DNA from: Spirochaetales bacterium
Lineage (GTDB): Bacteria > Spirochaetota > Spirochaetia > Sphaerochaetales > Sphaerochaetaceae
Length of the DNA stretch: 45,437 nt
Reading direction: 5' to 3'
Assembly: GCA_028722305.1 (NCBI GenBank)
Contig: JAQYHB010000026.1
Span: forward strand, 1 to 45,437
Part shown: positions 6,998-15,024 of the stretch, in pieces
Layout: each line of letters opens with the position of its first letter
Numbering within the stretch: position 1 is the first letter of the stretch
The notes under the pieces: generated by a model
Database searches by the model: none
What the model saw: the letters and a program-made list of their open reading frames with translations, nothing else
What the model was told of the DNA's origin: nothing
Translations under genes and position numbers: made by a program

Positions 6998-7571
6998 GGT
7001 TGTCCAGCTCGTTCAGATCCTCGTTGAACAGCCGCTCGATGCCGATCTTGCTGATTGTCCCGTGTCCGGGAAAGACCAGATAGTTGGTGTCCATGCTGGT
7101 GAGCCGTTGCTTGATCGAGGCGGTCAGCAACTCATGTTCCAGATAGCCCGAGGTATGCGCCACCAGGCTTGCTTCCAGCGTGTCGCCGGTGAAGATGGCA
7201 TGGCCGATCACGTAGACCATGCTGTCGATGGAATGCCCTGGGATGTGCATGGCCTTCACCGTGAATCCCGCGATCTGGTAGCTTTTCCCATCCTCCACCA
7301 CCAGATGATCCTCGTTCAGGCCATGGGTGGAGCCTGCGTAGACATCCAGGTGGTCATACACTTTCTCGAGGGTCCCCAGGCCTTGGCTATGAGCGCTGTG
7401 CGTGTGGGTCAGCAGCACCGCCTTCGGCGAGAAACGGGCTTGGCAGAGCAGACTGACAAGGGGCGAGTCGACATGACCCGGGTCGATGATGATCGAGTCC
7501 CCGCCTTCATCGGGACCGACCACATAGGTGTTGCAGAAGCCGACGACGGAAAAGTGCGGGTAGATCTTCAT
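6960..7571 (-). CDS. Metallo-beta-lactamase-fold hydrolase with altered HxHxDH motif
   Basis: A 203-residue MBL-fold protein resembling glyoxalase II-like hydrolases. The usual metal-ligand motifs are present as H56-T-H58-S-A60-H61, H113 (HIPGHSIDS), D130 (FTGD) and H170 (FPGHG). The canonical HxHxDH has Ala at position 60 instead of Asp, the residue that normally binds the second metal and orients water. The protein may thus be mononuclear, altered in activity or inactive. Start at 7571 overlaps the pentapeptide-repeat gene stop as ATGA, so the two minus-strand genes are coupled. Substrate unknown. Confidence 0.85.
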   Translation of the reverse strand: MKIYPHFSVVGFCNTYVVGPDEGGDSIIIDPGHVDSPLVSLLCQARFSPKAVLLTHTHSAHSQGLGTLEKVYDHLDVYAGSTHGLNEDHLVVEDGKSYQIAGFTVKAMHIPGHSIDSMVYVIGHAIFTGDTLEASLVAHTSGYLEHELLTASIKQRLTSMDTNYLVFPGHGTISKIGIERLFNEDLNELDNLKFWSADRPNTV

Positions 7572-8152
7572 ACGCGGATGATCTCCTCCGGGTTGGAATA
7601 CCTGAAGCTGACCCGCCTCTGGTCGGAGAAGGCGAAGTTGGTCTTCTTCAGGTTGCAGTCCTCGAACGGCGTGTCTTTCAGGAAACTCGAGGAGAAGTTG
7701 GAATAGTAGAGGTCGCAGGAGTTGAAGGTGGAGGAGAGGCTGTCGATGCCGGAGAAGTTGGAATGGACAATGAAGCTTCCGGAGAAGTCGCAGTGGACCA
7801 GCTTGCTTCCGGAGAAGACGGTGTAGCGGCAGTCGATGTCGTGGAAGAGGCACTGGTCGAACATGCAGAAATCGAAGAAGGAACTGATGAAGTGGACGCC
7901 GGAGAAGTCGACCCGGCGGAAGGTGCACCAGGCGAAGTTGCATCCCGCGATCGTCTTTTTCTCGGGAATCCGCATTGGTCCGAAGATGGCGCTGGTGACG
8001 CAGAAGTCGTCCAAGCGTCCTTGGCCGAGCAGCCGGTCCTTCGCCTGCGCGAGCAATGCATCCTGGTCTTGGCTATGGCGGAAACAGAAATCGCTTCCCG
8101 TGGAAGCGTAGTGGTTGCAACCCTCGTGTGCGCACAGTCGAAATGCAAACAT
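7568..8152 (-). CDS. Pentapeptide-repeat protein with N-terminal Cys/His cluster
   Basis: A 194-residue protein. Residues about 68-185 are pentapeptide repeats of the form xxC/S-D/N-F/L (for example CNFAWCTFRRVDFSG, CDFSGSFIVHSNFSG, EDCNLKKTNFAF), which build a right-handed quadrilateral beta-helix. The N-terminus has C7, H9, C12, H14, C23 and H26, a spacing that suggests a small zinc-binding module ahead of the helix. Many pentapeptide proteins are scaffolds or DNA mimics; no target is evident. The ATG at 8152 starts directly at the Cys/His module; a longer frame to 8329 would run into the rsgA gene. It is co-translated with the MBL-fold gene through a four-base overlap. Confidence 0.8.
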   Translation of the reverse strand: MFAFRLCAHEGCNHYASTGSDFCFRHSQDQDALLAQAKDRLLGQGRLDDFCVTSAIFGPMRIPEKKTIAGCNFAWCTFRRVDFSGVHFISSFFDFCMFDQCLFHDIDCRYTVFSGSKLVHCDFSGSFIVHSNFSGIDSLSSTFNSCDLYYSNFSSSFLKDTPFEDCNLKKTNFAFSDQRRVSFRYSNPEEIIRV

Positions 8153-8180
8153 GCTTCCACTTTCCGACTCCGTCCGGTTG

Positions 8181-8209
8181 TTGTCAAGCTTCCTTCCGTT
8201 CTGTACTAT
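8181..8209 (+). promoter_or_regulatory. rsgA promoter
   Basis: TTGTCA (8181-8186), 17-base spacer, TACTAT (8204-8209). The start codon of rsgA is nine bases beyond the -10 box, so the predicted leader is about three bases. The GGAG at 8211-8214 would lie before the transcription start. Confidence 0.6.
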
Positions 8210-8218
8210 CGGAGTGGT

Positions 8219-9184
8219 ATGGAAACCCGCATTGGCCTGGTGCTCAAAGGCATCAACAACATCTATACCGTCCGGTACCCTGACGGATCCGAGCGGCTGT
8301 GCCGGATCAAGGGCAAGCAGTTGGCCCACACCGAAGGAGAATACAACCCGATTGCGACCGGCGACTGGGTGGATGTCACCGACGACGGTCAGATTCTTGC
8401 CAGAAGGGAACGGAAGAGCTCCTTCGTCCGGTGGAACGTCAAGGGGCTTTCCAACCAGAGCGTGGCTGCGAACATGGACCAGGTCCTGGTGGTCGCCTCG
8501 GTTTCCAATCCTCCTTTCCGTCCCCGCTTTCTCGACCGCGCCATCGCCTGCGTGCGTGGCGCGCAGGTGGTCTTGGTCCTGACGAAGTGCGACCTAGGAG
8601 AAAGCGGAGAGGACCAGAGGGTGCGCTTTGACACCTATCGGGAGCTGGGGTATCCGATTGTGCGGGTCAGCGGCAAGACGGGTGATGGAATGGAGGAGCT
8701 GAAGGTTCTGTTGAAGGGCAAGGTGAGCGCGCTGGTGGGGCAGAGCGGGGTTGGCAAGTCGACACTGGTCAACGCCCTGTGTGGCAGCGACCAGCGGACG
8801 AACGAGATTAGTGGGAAATATGACCGGGGCAGGCACACGACCAACCATGCGGTCATGCTCTTCCATCCTGGCTACACGCTCATCGATACTCCGGGAGTGC
8901 GCGAGCTGCTCCCCCCCCACGGGGATCCCCATGAGATCGAGCGGAGTTTTCCCGAGTTCCGTGATGCCGGCTGCCTGTACCCAGGCTGTCTGCATCGGGA
9001 TGAGCCCGGTTGCAGGGTGAAGGAACTGGTTGAGGAGGGCAAGATCCTCGCCGACCGATACGAGAGCTATCTCCATATGCTTGACACCCTTGAGGACATG
9101 GCCCCTGGCTGGGTCAAGGTGGAGAAGAAGATGCCCAGGAAGAAAAAATTGAAATACAAGGATTATCATGGAGACGCAGAGTAG
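8219..9184 (+). CDS. rsgA: Ribosome small-subunit biogenesis GTPase RsgA
   Basis: A 321-residue circularly permuted GTPase. It has an N-terminal OB-fold (about 1-75), then GTPase motifs in permuted order: G4 TKCD (122-125), G1 GQSGVGKS (174-181), a RHTTNHA switch segment and G3 IDTPG (about 220). A C-terminal zinc-binding segment follows (CLYPGC-LHRDEPGC). RsgA helps release maturation factors and check 30S assembly. The ATG at 8219 is the natural start: the long upstream frame to 7763 is antisense to the pentapeptide-repeat gene. The basic C-terminal tail (KKMPRKKKLKYK) probably binds rRNA. The mutS2 start overlaps its end by 17 bases. Confidence 0.95.
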   Translation: METRIGLVLKGINNIYTVRYPDGSERLCRIKGKQLAHTEGEYNPIATGDWVDVTDDGQILARRERKSSFVRWNVKGLSNQSVAANMDQVLVVASVSNPPFRPRFLDRAIACVRGAQVVLVLTKCDLGESGEDQRVRFDTYRELGYPIVRVSGKTGDGMEELKVLLKGKVSALVGQSGVGKSTLVNALCGSDQRTNEISGKYDRGRHTTNHAVMLFHPGYTLIDTPGVRELLPPHGDPHEIERSFPEFRDAGCLYPGCLHRDEPGCRVKELVEEGKILADRYESYLHMLDTLEDMAPGWVKVEKKMPRKKKLKYKDYHGDAE

Positions 9185-11516
9185 CAAAGATCTGGAATAC
9201 ACAACCGTACTTGCCTCGTTCGAGGAGGCCTGTCTGTCCCGTGAAGGAAAAGAGACGCTTGAGGGCCTCGCCTTCTGCCAGGACCGCCAGGAGTTGGAAC
9301 GACGGCAGGCGATCATCTGCGATTATGTCAGGTTGATGTCCAGCGGCATGGTGGAGAGCCCTGTCGCCTTTCCCGACATCACCGACGCCATCAGTCGACT
9401 GGATGACATCCGCTACACCCCGGACGGGGAGACGCTGTATAGCATCAGCTCCTACATCCGCGCGGCGGAGCGTCTGTGCGCATTCACCAAGAGCACTCTT
9501 GAGGACAAGCTTCCGATGGCTAGCCTCTCTGGCCTGTTCGGGGAAGGAATTGAGGCTCCGCTTCGCGCCATCGCCAGCGAGATCCGCGACACGCTGGAGC
9601 CCGATGGAACGGTCAAGCCGACCCATCCCGCCATCGCGGCTCTCCTCAAGCAGGTGGAGACCGCCAAACAGGGGCGTATCTCGTTTGCACGGCAGTATAT
9701 CCATGCCCATCAGGAGCAAGCTCAGGCCGACCAAGGGGTCTGGAGGGATGGCCGGCTCGTCATCCCGATGCGCAGCGACCGCACCAGCAAGGAGCAAGGG
9801 TTCGTCAGCGGTTCCTCGGCAAGCGGGAGCACCTTGTTCCTCGAGCCGTTCCGGTTGGTCGAGCTGAACAACGAGGTGACCCTGGCCCAGCAGCAGATAT
9901 TGATCGAGACAGCCAAAATCCTTCGCGCCCTTTCGGACAAAGTCAAGGGTATCCGGCGCGCGCTTGCCCATTTGAGCGGACAGGTCGGAGTAGCCGACTG
10001 CTGGTACGCCCTTGCCCGGAGCGCCCATCTTGGGGACATGCACCAGTGCCAGGTGGGACCGACGGTCAAGCTGCTGATGGCGCGCCACCCGCTGCTTGGC
10101 GCCAAGGCCGTCCCCATCACCGTCAACCTGGATGCCAAGGTGCGGGCGGTCGTCCTGACTGGCCCGAACGCCGGCGGCAAGACCGTCACCATCAAGACCA
10201 TCGGACTGCTTGCCATGATCAACCAGCTCTGTGGCTACATTCCTGCGAAGGAGGGAAGCTCGCTTCCCCTGTTCGACCAGGTGCTTACCGAAATCGGGGA
10301 CGGCCAGAGCATCGAGGAGGGGCTTTCCACCTTCAGCGGCCATATGCATCGCGTCGCCGAGGCTTTGCGTTCCATGACCCCGAGAAGCTTGGTGATCCTT
10401 GACGAGCTTGGCAGCGGCACCGATCCCGTCGAGGGCTCGGCCTTGGCGCGGGCGATCGTGGAGGAATGCCTTGCCTGTGGCTGCCTGACGCTGGTCACCA
10501 GCCACCATGGCGTGCTGAAGGAGTTCGCCTATGCGAGGGAAGACGTGATGAACGCGTCGATGGCTTTCGACGAGCAGAGCCACGAACCCACCTTCCAGGT
10601 GGTGCAGGGTGTTCCAGGCGACAGCCATGCGTTGGATACCGCTGTCCGCCAGCATATTCCGCCACGGGTCATCGCGCGCGCAAAGGAGTATCTGGGTACC
10701 AGCGCCGTCCAGATCGGCGAAGTGATCAAGGGGCTGGAGAAAAAGCGTCAGGAGCTTGACCGCAGGGAGCTCTTGGTCGCGCAGCAGGAAGGGGAGATCG
10801 CCCGGTTGAGAAAGGAGCTGCGGGAGAAGGAGCTGGAACTTCGCCGTCAGCGGCTCGAGATTGTCGACAGCCAGGACACCGAGCTTGCCAGATACCTTCG
10901 CAACAAGAACAAGGAAATCGAGCACCTCTTGGTCGAGCTCCGCACCTCGGGCGGGCTGACCAAGGAGAAGGAGGACAAAGCCCGAGCGGTCGTCAGCAAT
11001 CTGAAGAACAAGAAGGAAGAGACCGAGCACTGGCTGGACAAGGAGGAGCGCTCCTTGAACCGTGCCAAGCCCGGCATGGCCTATGCGGCAGGAGACCATG
11101 TCCTGTGCGGGACGATGCGCCGCCAGGGGGTCGTGAACAAAGTCCTGAAGAAGGACGTCTACGAGGTGGTCGTCGGCTCCATGCGGATGACGATGAAGGG
11201 CAAGGATCTGGCACCGGACACCACGAAGGAAGCGCCGTCCAAATGTACCATCTCCTATACCGGCAGCACACCCGCTCCTGTTTTCGAGATGGATGTGCGG
11301 GGGCTGACGTTGGAGGAGACGCTCAGGAAGCTGGACTTGCAGATCGAGGGTTGTCTTGTCCATGGAGTGACCCAGTTCGGAATCATCCATGGCTTCGGGG
11401 ACGGAATTCTCAGTAAGGGCGTGCGCGAATATCTGGACAAGCACCCCTCGGTCAAAAGCCACCGCTTCGCGGAGCCCAACGACGGAGGCATGGGAAAGAC
11501 CTACGTCTTCCTGTGA
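9168..11516 (+). CDS. mutS2: MutS2 ATPase with Smr domain
   Basis: A 782-residue protein. It contains the MutS core/lever helices (about 1-300), an ABC-type ATPase with Walker A GPNAGGKT (332-339), signature region SIEEGLSTFSGHM and Walker B LVILDELGSGTDP. Then come a long charged coiled coil (about 515-620) with a KOW-like segment, and a C-terminal Smr domain (about 705-782) with DVRGLTLEE and IIHGFGDG. MutS2 lacks mismatch-recognition domains. It is known to suppress recombination and, in Bacillus, to split collided ribosomes. Pairing here with the ribosome-assembly GTPase RsgA, with a 17-base overlap, fits the ribosome role. Ends two bases before the convergent PHP gene, with no terminator seen. 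Confidence 0.95.
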   Translation: METQSSKDLEYTTVLASFEEACLSREGKETLEGLAFCQDRQELERRQAIICDYVRLMSSGMVESPVAFPDITDAISRLDDIRYTPDGETLYSISSYIRAAERLCAFTKSTLEDKLPMASLSGLFGEGIEAPLRAIASEIRDTLEPDGTVKPTHPAIAALLKQVETAKQGRISFARQYIHAHQEQAQADQGVWRDGRLVIPMRSDRTSKEQGFVSGSSASGSTLFLEPFRLVELNNEVTLAQQQILIETAKILRALSDKVKGIRRALAHLSGQVGVADCWYALARSAHLGDMHQCQVGPTVKLLMARHPLLGAKAVPITVNLDAKVRAVVLTGPNAGGKTVTIKTIGLLAMINQLCGYIPAKEGSSLPLFDQVLTEIGDGQSIEEGLSTFSGHMHRVAEALRSMTPRSLVILDELGSGTDPVEGSALARAIVEECLACGCLTLVTSHHGVLKEFAYAREDVMNASMAFDEQSHEPTFQVVQGVPGDSHALDTAVRQHIPPRVIARAKEYLGTSAVQIGEVIKGLEKKRQELDRRELLVAQQEGEIARLRKELREKELELRRQRLEIVDSQDTELARYLRNKNKEIEHLLVELRTSGGLTKEKEDKARAVVSNLKNKKEETEHWLDKEERSLNRAKPGMAYAAGDHVLCGTMRRQGVVNKVLKKDVYEVVVGSMRMTMKGKDLAPDTTKEAPSKCTISYTGSTPAPVFEMDVRGLTLEETLRKLDLQIEGCLVHGVTQFGIIHGFGDGILSKGVREYLDKHPSVKSHRFAEPNDGGMGKTYVFL

Positions 11517-11518
11517 GG

Positions 11519-12265
11519 TCAGCCTGCCTCGTGCAGGCGTACGGGAAGCTCAAGGGAAAAGCGCGGATTCCGCAACTCTTCTCCTGGGATGGAGAGCTCC
11601 AGCTGCCTGTGTGCCCTGAGCAGGTCGGCGTACTCCTTGGCAGAGGATAGCCGCTTCGCGGTCCGTATTCCGAAGGGCTTCCTGTCGTCCAGCTTGTGGA
11701 CATCATGCACGTCGCTGCCGGCTGTCATGCACAGATTCCATCGCGCGGCGTAGTCCCGGGACCGCTGGTCCTCGAAGACGCTGTCGTGCAGGTTGTAGCC
11801 CTCGATGCCGTCCACCACGCGGGGCCAGAGGTCAATGGCGGTCTCGTAGTCCCGCTCGCGGTAGGGGTGGGCCTGGATGACGGCTCCGCCTCCCTCGTGG
11901 ACCAGTTCGTACTGCCTCGTATGGCTTGCGGAGACGATCTCGGAATGCTGCAGGAGCCAATTCCTGTCCAGACCATAGACCAGATACTCGTCGTTGCCCA
12001 GCCTTGCCTCCCAGCCGAAAAAGACGTCAAGGCCCGCCTTCGCCCCCGCCTCTTTCGCGCGGAGGTATCCTTGGAGGAACTCGTCGACCTGCCGCTCCCA
12101 AGGAAGGGACTGGTCGATGGCGCAGTTGCCGTTGAAGAAATGGTCGGTGACGAATATCCCGGTATAGCCGAAGGCCTTGTAGGCGGGGATGTAGTCCTCC
12201 GGAGAGGAAATGCCGCAGCGGCTTCCGACATTGGTGTGCAGGTGTGTCTCGTACAGGTAGCTCAT
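11519..12265 (-). CDS. PHP-domain metal-dependent phosphoesterase
   Basis: A 248-residue PHP (polymerase and histidinol phosphatase) domain protein. Motifs visible are ETHLHTNVGSRCG (motif I, HxH), FVTDHFFNGN (motif II), WEARLG, QAHPYRE, and GSDVHDV near the C-terminal metal site (about 195-201). It likely hydrolyses a phosphomonoester using two or three metal ions in the cytoplasm; the substrate is unknown. Its ATG overlaps the stop of the EamA transporter gene upstream (ATGA at 12262-12265), so both are co-translated. The C-terminal 50 residues are not conserved in a recognisable way. Confidence 0.85.
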   Translation of the reverse strand: MSYLYETHLHTNVGSRCGISSPEDYIPAYKAFGYTGIFVTDHFFNGNCAIDQSLPWERQVDEFLQGYLRAKEAGAKAGLDVFFGWEARLGNDEYLVYGLDRNWLLQHSEIVSASHTRQYELVHEGGGAVIQAHPYRERDYETAIDLWPRVVDGIEGYNLHDSVFEDQRSRDYAARWNLCMTAGSDVHDVHKLDDRKPFGIRTAKRLSSAKEYADLLRAHRQLELSIPGEELRNPRFSLELPVRLHEAG

Positions 12266-13101
12266 TTCAGGAACCTGCCTACATCGACTTGGCTGAGGAT
12301 GACCGCGGACAGGACGATCGCGCAGCCGGCCAACTCGATTCCGCTGAGATGCTGCCCGAGGATCAGGAAGCCGAAGATGGCGCTGAATACCGATTCCATG
12401 GAAAGGGGGATGACGGCAAGGCTCGGACCGAGCATCCGCTGGCCGACCGCCTGCAGCGTGTAGGCGACGCCGGTGGACATGATGCCGGTATAGAGGATGG
12501 GGATGGCGGCCGAACGGAGGGAGGCGAAATCAGGCCGTTCGCCGGCGCAGATGAAGGGCAGGCAGATGATGCCGGCCGTCAGGAACTGGAAGGCGGAGAG
12601 CACCAAGGGGTCTGCCTCTCGGAAATGGTCGACGAGCAGGATCTGCAGGGCGAAGAAGAAGGCGCACAGCATCATCAGCGCCTCGCCCTTGCCGAAGCCC
12701 TCCATCCGGGCCCCGCAGAGCAGGAACAACCCGAGCAGGGCGAAAAGGACGCAGAACCAGTTCTTCCTGGTCACCTTCTGGCCGGTGACTACGGCGAGGA
12801 AGGGAACCAGGACCATGTAGAGGCTGGTGATGAAGCCGGCCTTGCCGGTGGGCAGCAGGCCGATGCCCGCCTGCTGGACCACGCAGGCGAGGGTAATGGC
12901 GATGCCGCACCATATCCCGCCCTTCAGGCTGGAGCGGATCCTGTCCCTGCGCCTGACGACAACGGGAAGAAGGACAAGGAACCCGATCAGGAACCGGATG
13001 CCGTTGAAGGTCCAGGGACCCACGACATCGAACGAGACGCTCTGCGCCACAAACGCCATGCCCCAGATTGCGGAGGCGGCCAAACAAATGACGAAACCCA
13101 T
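12262..13101 (-). CDS. EamA/DMT-family transporter
   Basis: A 279-residue protein of about ten hydrophobic segments arranged as two EamA repeats (about 1-130 and 140-275). Typical sequence features include [12 protein letters not shown] at the start, a [20 protein letters not shown] segment ending the first half, and [13 protein letters not shown]...[12 protein letters not shown] in the second. Family members export or import metabolites such as amino acids; the substrate is not predictable. The ATG at 13101 is chosen over the in-frame start at 13137 because the first helix begins right after it and the promoter lies at 13109-13137. It is the first gene of a two-gene operon with the PHP phosphoesterase. 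Confidence 0.88.
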   Translation of the reverse strand: MGFVICLAASAIWGMAFVAQSVSFDVVGPWTFNGIRFLIGFLVLLPVVVRRRDRIRSSLKGGIWCGIAITLACVVQQAGIGLLPTGKAGFITSLYMVLVPFLAVVTGQKVTRKNWFCVLFALLGLFLLCGARMEGFGKGEALMMLCAFFFALQILLVDHFREADPLVLSAFQFLTAGIICLPFICAGERPDFASLRSAAIPILYTGIMSTGVAYTLQAVGQRMLGPSLAVIPLSMESVFSAIFGFLILGQHLSGIELAGCAIVLSAVILSQVDVGRFLK

Positions 13102-13108
13102 ATGGGGT

Positions 13109-13137
13109 AACCTACTGTACTGGAAAAGATATTGCAA
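13109..13137 (-). promoter_or_regulatory. Promoter of the EamA-PHP operon, leaderless spacing
   Basis: Read on the minus strand: TTGCAA (13137-13132), 17-base spacer, TAGGTT (13114-13109), then seven bases to the ATG at 13101. There is no Shine-Dalgarno sequence. The -10 box is weak, so confidence is moderate. Confidence 0.45.
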
Positions 13138-13146
13138 GATGATGGA

Positions 13147-13177
13147 TTGCCCGGTCCGCCGTCAGGTGTGCTACTAT
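13147..13177 (+). promoter_or_regulatory. udp promoter, leaderless spacing
   Basis: TACTAT (13172-13177) lies six bases before the udp ATG at 13184, with TTGCCC (13147-13152) as a possible -35 at a long 19-base spacing. No Shine-Dalgarno sequence precedes the start. It shares an 82-base divergent region with the EamA operon promoter. Confidence 0.45.
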
Positions 13178-13183
13178 ACAGCC

Positions 13184-13960
13184 ATGTCTGATTACATGAA
13201 TGGAACCGGTATCCAGTATCATCTGCATACCAAGAAGGGCGACGTCGGCCGCTATGTGATTCTTCCGGGGGATCCCGGAAGGGTGGAGAAAATCGCCAAA
13301 CATCTGGAGAATCCCCGCTTCGTCAGCCAGAACCGCGAGTTTGTCGTCTGGAACGGAACGTTGGAGGGGGAGACGGTGACCGTCTGCTCGACCGGTATCG
13401 GCGGGCCGTCCACCGCAATCGCCATCGAGGAGCTCAGCCAGTGCGGGTGCGACACCTTCGTCCGCATGGGAACCTGCGGCGGCATCAAGCTGTCCGTCAT
13501 GGGCGGGTCGGTCGTCGTCGCCACCGGCGCGGTGCGCCAGGATGGCACAAGCCGCGAGTACGCCCCGATCGAGTATCCAGCGGTCCCGGATTTCTCGGTC
13601 ACCGAGAGTCTGGTCGCCGCCTGCAAGAAGCTGAAGCTGGATTGGCACGCCGGCGTGGTCCAGAGCAAGGACTCGTTCTACGGGCAGCATGACCCTGAGG
13701 CGATGCCGACCGCATCGGACCTGTTGTACAAGTGGGAGGCGTGGAAACGGCTTGGCGTGCTTGCCAGCGAAATGGAGAGCTCGACGCTCTTTACCGTCTG
13801 CGCGAGGCTCGGAGCCAGAAGCGGCGCCTGCTTCTACGTCATCGGCAACCAGGAGCGCGAGAAGCTTGGCATGTCCAACCCGAAGGTCTTCGATACCGAG
13901 GTCGCGATCAAGGTAGCGGTCGAGGGGGTCCGCCAGCAGATCATCCGCGATAAAGCGTGA
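13184..13960 (+). CDS. udp: Uridine phosphorylase
   Basis: A 258-residue nucleoside phosphorylase of the PNP/UDP family. Key motifs are [17 protein letters not shown] (phosphate-binding, with the Gly-Asp-Pro loop), [28 protein letters not shown] and the nucleoside-binding [15 protein letters not shown]. The match to E. coli Udp runs nearly end to end. It cleaves uridine with phosphate to uracil and ribose-1-phosphate in pyrimidine salvage. The ATG at 13184 matches the family start; the longer frame to 12827 lies antisense to the transporter gene. Its 3' end overlaps the convergent unknown gene by 20 bases. Confidence 0.93.
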   Translation: MSDYMNGTGIQYHLHTKKGDVGRYVILPGDPGRVEKIAKHLENPRFVSQNREFVVWNGTLEGETVTVCSTGIGGPSTAIAIEELSQCGCDTFVRMGTCGGIKLSVMGGSVVVATGAVRQDGTSREYAPIEYPAVPDFSVTESLVAACKKLKLDWHAGVVQSKDSFYGQHDPEAMPTASDLLYKWEAWKRLGVLASEMESSTLFTVCARLGARSGACFYVIGNQEREKLGMSNPKVFDTEVAIKVAVEGVRQQIIRDKA

Positions 13961-14264
13961 TTCCGCCCTTGGCGAGCTTGTCCATTTCCGTTTCAGCGAG
14001 AGCCGTCAGGTCGGTGTCCTTCTCCTCGACCACCAGGTATGGTTCGATGGAGAAGAGCTCCAGCCCGATACGGGTATAGTCTTCCTGCAATGTCTTGTTG
14101 GGAAACTGTTCCATGTCCAGCTGGAAGCGGATATGGACCATATCCCGCTGGATGTCCTCGCTAGGGACCAGGAGGGTCCTGTCGTTTTGGATTTCGACGA
14201 TCCGGATCAAGCCCCGCTTGGGCGTGTCGGTGAGCAGATATTTGTGCGAACGTGCGTCTTGCAT
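13941..14264 (-). CDS. Conserved-looking hypothetical protein, unknown
   Basis: A 107-residue soluble protein that I do not recognise. It is rich in charged residues and predicted beta strands ([21 protein letters not shown]), followed by [22 protein letters not shown], and has no signal peptide or membrane segment. The ATG at 14264 is chosen because an extended -10 promoter lies six bases upstream and the longer frame would run through the V-ATPase E gene on the other strand. It converges on udp with a 20-base overlap and diverges from the V-ATPase operon. Expression is therefore likely, but no role can be given. Confidence 0.65.
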   Translation of the reverse strand: MQDARSHKYLLTDTPKRGLIRIVEIQNDRTLLVPSEDIQRDMVHIRFQLDMEQFPNKTLQEDYTRIGLELFSIEPYLVVEEKDTDLTALAETEMDKLAKGGITLYRG

Positions 14265-14270
14265 GGGGGC

Positions 14271-14279
14271 AGTATAGCA
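14271..14279 (-). promoter_or_regulatory. Extended -10 promoter of the 107-residue unknown gene
   Basis: On the minus strand TGC-TATACT (14279-14271) lies six bases before the ATG at 14264. No good -35 is seen, which fits an extended -10 promoter. The 11-mer TTTGCTATACT is identical to the one in the divergent V-ATPase promoter. Confidence 0.55.
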
Positions 14280-14336
14280 AAAATCCCCAAATGTTTCTGC
14301 TTTTATACCAAAAAAGAGGGGAAACGTGCGTTTTCC

Positions 14337-14365
14337 TTTCAGTGCTCGGAAAAATTTGCTATACT
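14337..14365 (+). promoter_or_regulatory. V-ATPase operon promoter
   Basis: TTTCAG (14337-14342), 17-base spacer, TATACT (14360-14365) with extended TGC. Predicted start near 14372, giving a leader of about 40 bases to the first ATG at 14413. Confidence 0.6.
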
Positions 14366-14412
14366 TCCGAAGAAAACTTTTTGTTACCAAGTCAAATAAG
14401 GTAGGAATCGAG

Positions 14413-15012
14413 ATGGCATTACAGATTGAGGATTTGGTTGCTTCCATCCGCAAGGACGGGGTCGAGGCAGCGCAGAAAGATGCCGACAAGATCGTGAGCG
14501 AGGCGAAAGCCCAGGCGCGGCAGATTGTGGAGCAGGCAAAGCGTGACGCCGCCCAGCTGAAAGCTGACACCGAACGTGAGCTCAGCGTGCGCGACGCCAG
14601 TGCCCGCGCGACGCTTGCCCAGGCCGGACGCGATGTCGAGCTTTCGTTGAAAAAGGCCCTGAGCGCCCAGCTGGACCGCCTGCTTGAGGCCCGAGTGGAG
14701 AAGGCCCTCGCCCCTAGCGAGCTTGCGTCCCTAATCACCAGCGTGGTCAAGAGCGGTGTGGTCGACACCAAGAACGAGGAAGTCCAGGTCAACGAGAAGA
14801 CCTGCAAGGCGCTGTGCCAGGAGCTGGCGGTCAGCTTGGCTGCCGAGCTGAAAGGCGGGCTGGTCGTCAAGCCTGTGCGCGGTGTCGATACGGGCTTCCG
14901 CATCGCGGAAAAAGACGGCAGTGGCTTCTACGATTTCAGCGCGGAAGAGATTGCCTCCCTGCTCAAGCCCTTCCTGGGTGACGAGATGGCGAAAATCGTC
15001 TTCACCGCATAA
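14413..15012 (+). CDS. atpE: V-type ATP synthase subunit E
   Basis: A 199-residue peripheral-stalk subunit. The N-terminal half (about 15-105) is a long alanine/glutamate/lysine coiled coil (AQKDADKIVSEAKAQARQIV), and the C-terminal half (about 110-199) is the globular domain that binds the A/B head, ending in LKPFLGDEMAKIVF. The start ATG at 14413 follows AGGAA; a longer frame begins at 14326 inside the promoter region. It is the first gene of the seven-gene V-ATPase operon. No separate subunit G (the usual coiled-coil partner of E) is encoded nearby. Confidence 0.9.
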   Translation: MALQIEDLVASIRKDGVEAAQKDADKIVSEAKAQARQIVEQAKRDAAQLKADTERELSVRDASARATLAQAGRDVELSLKKALSAQLDRLLEARVEKALAPSELASLITSVVKSGVVDTKNEEVQVNEKTCKALCQELAVSLAAELKGGLVVKPVRGVDTGFRIAEKDGSGFYDFSAEEIASLLKPFLGDEMAKIVFTA

Positions 15013-15024
15013 GGGGGGACGGAA

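Noticed and set aside
9114-11462. 782-codon minus-strand frame opposite mutS2
   Set aside because: Antisense shadow of mutS2; no protein-like motifs.
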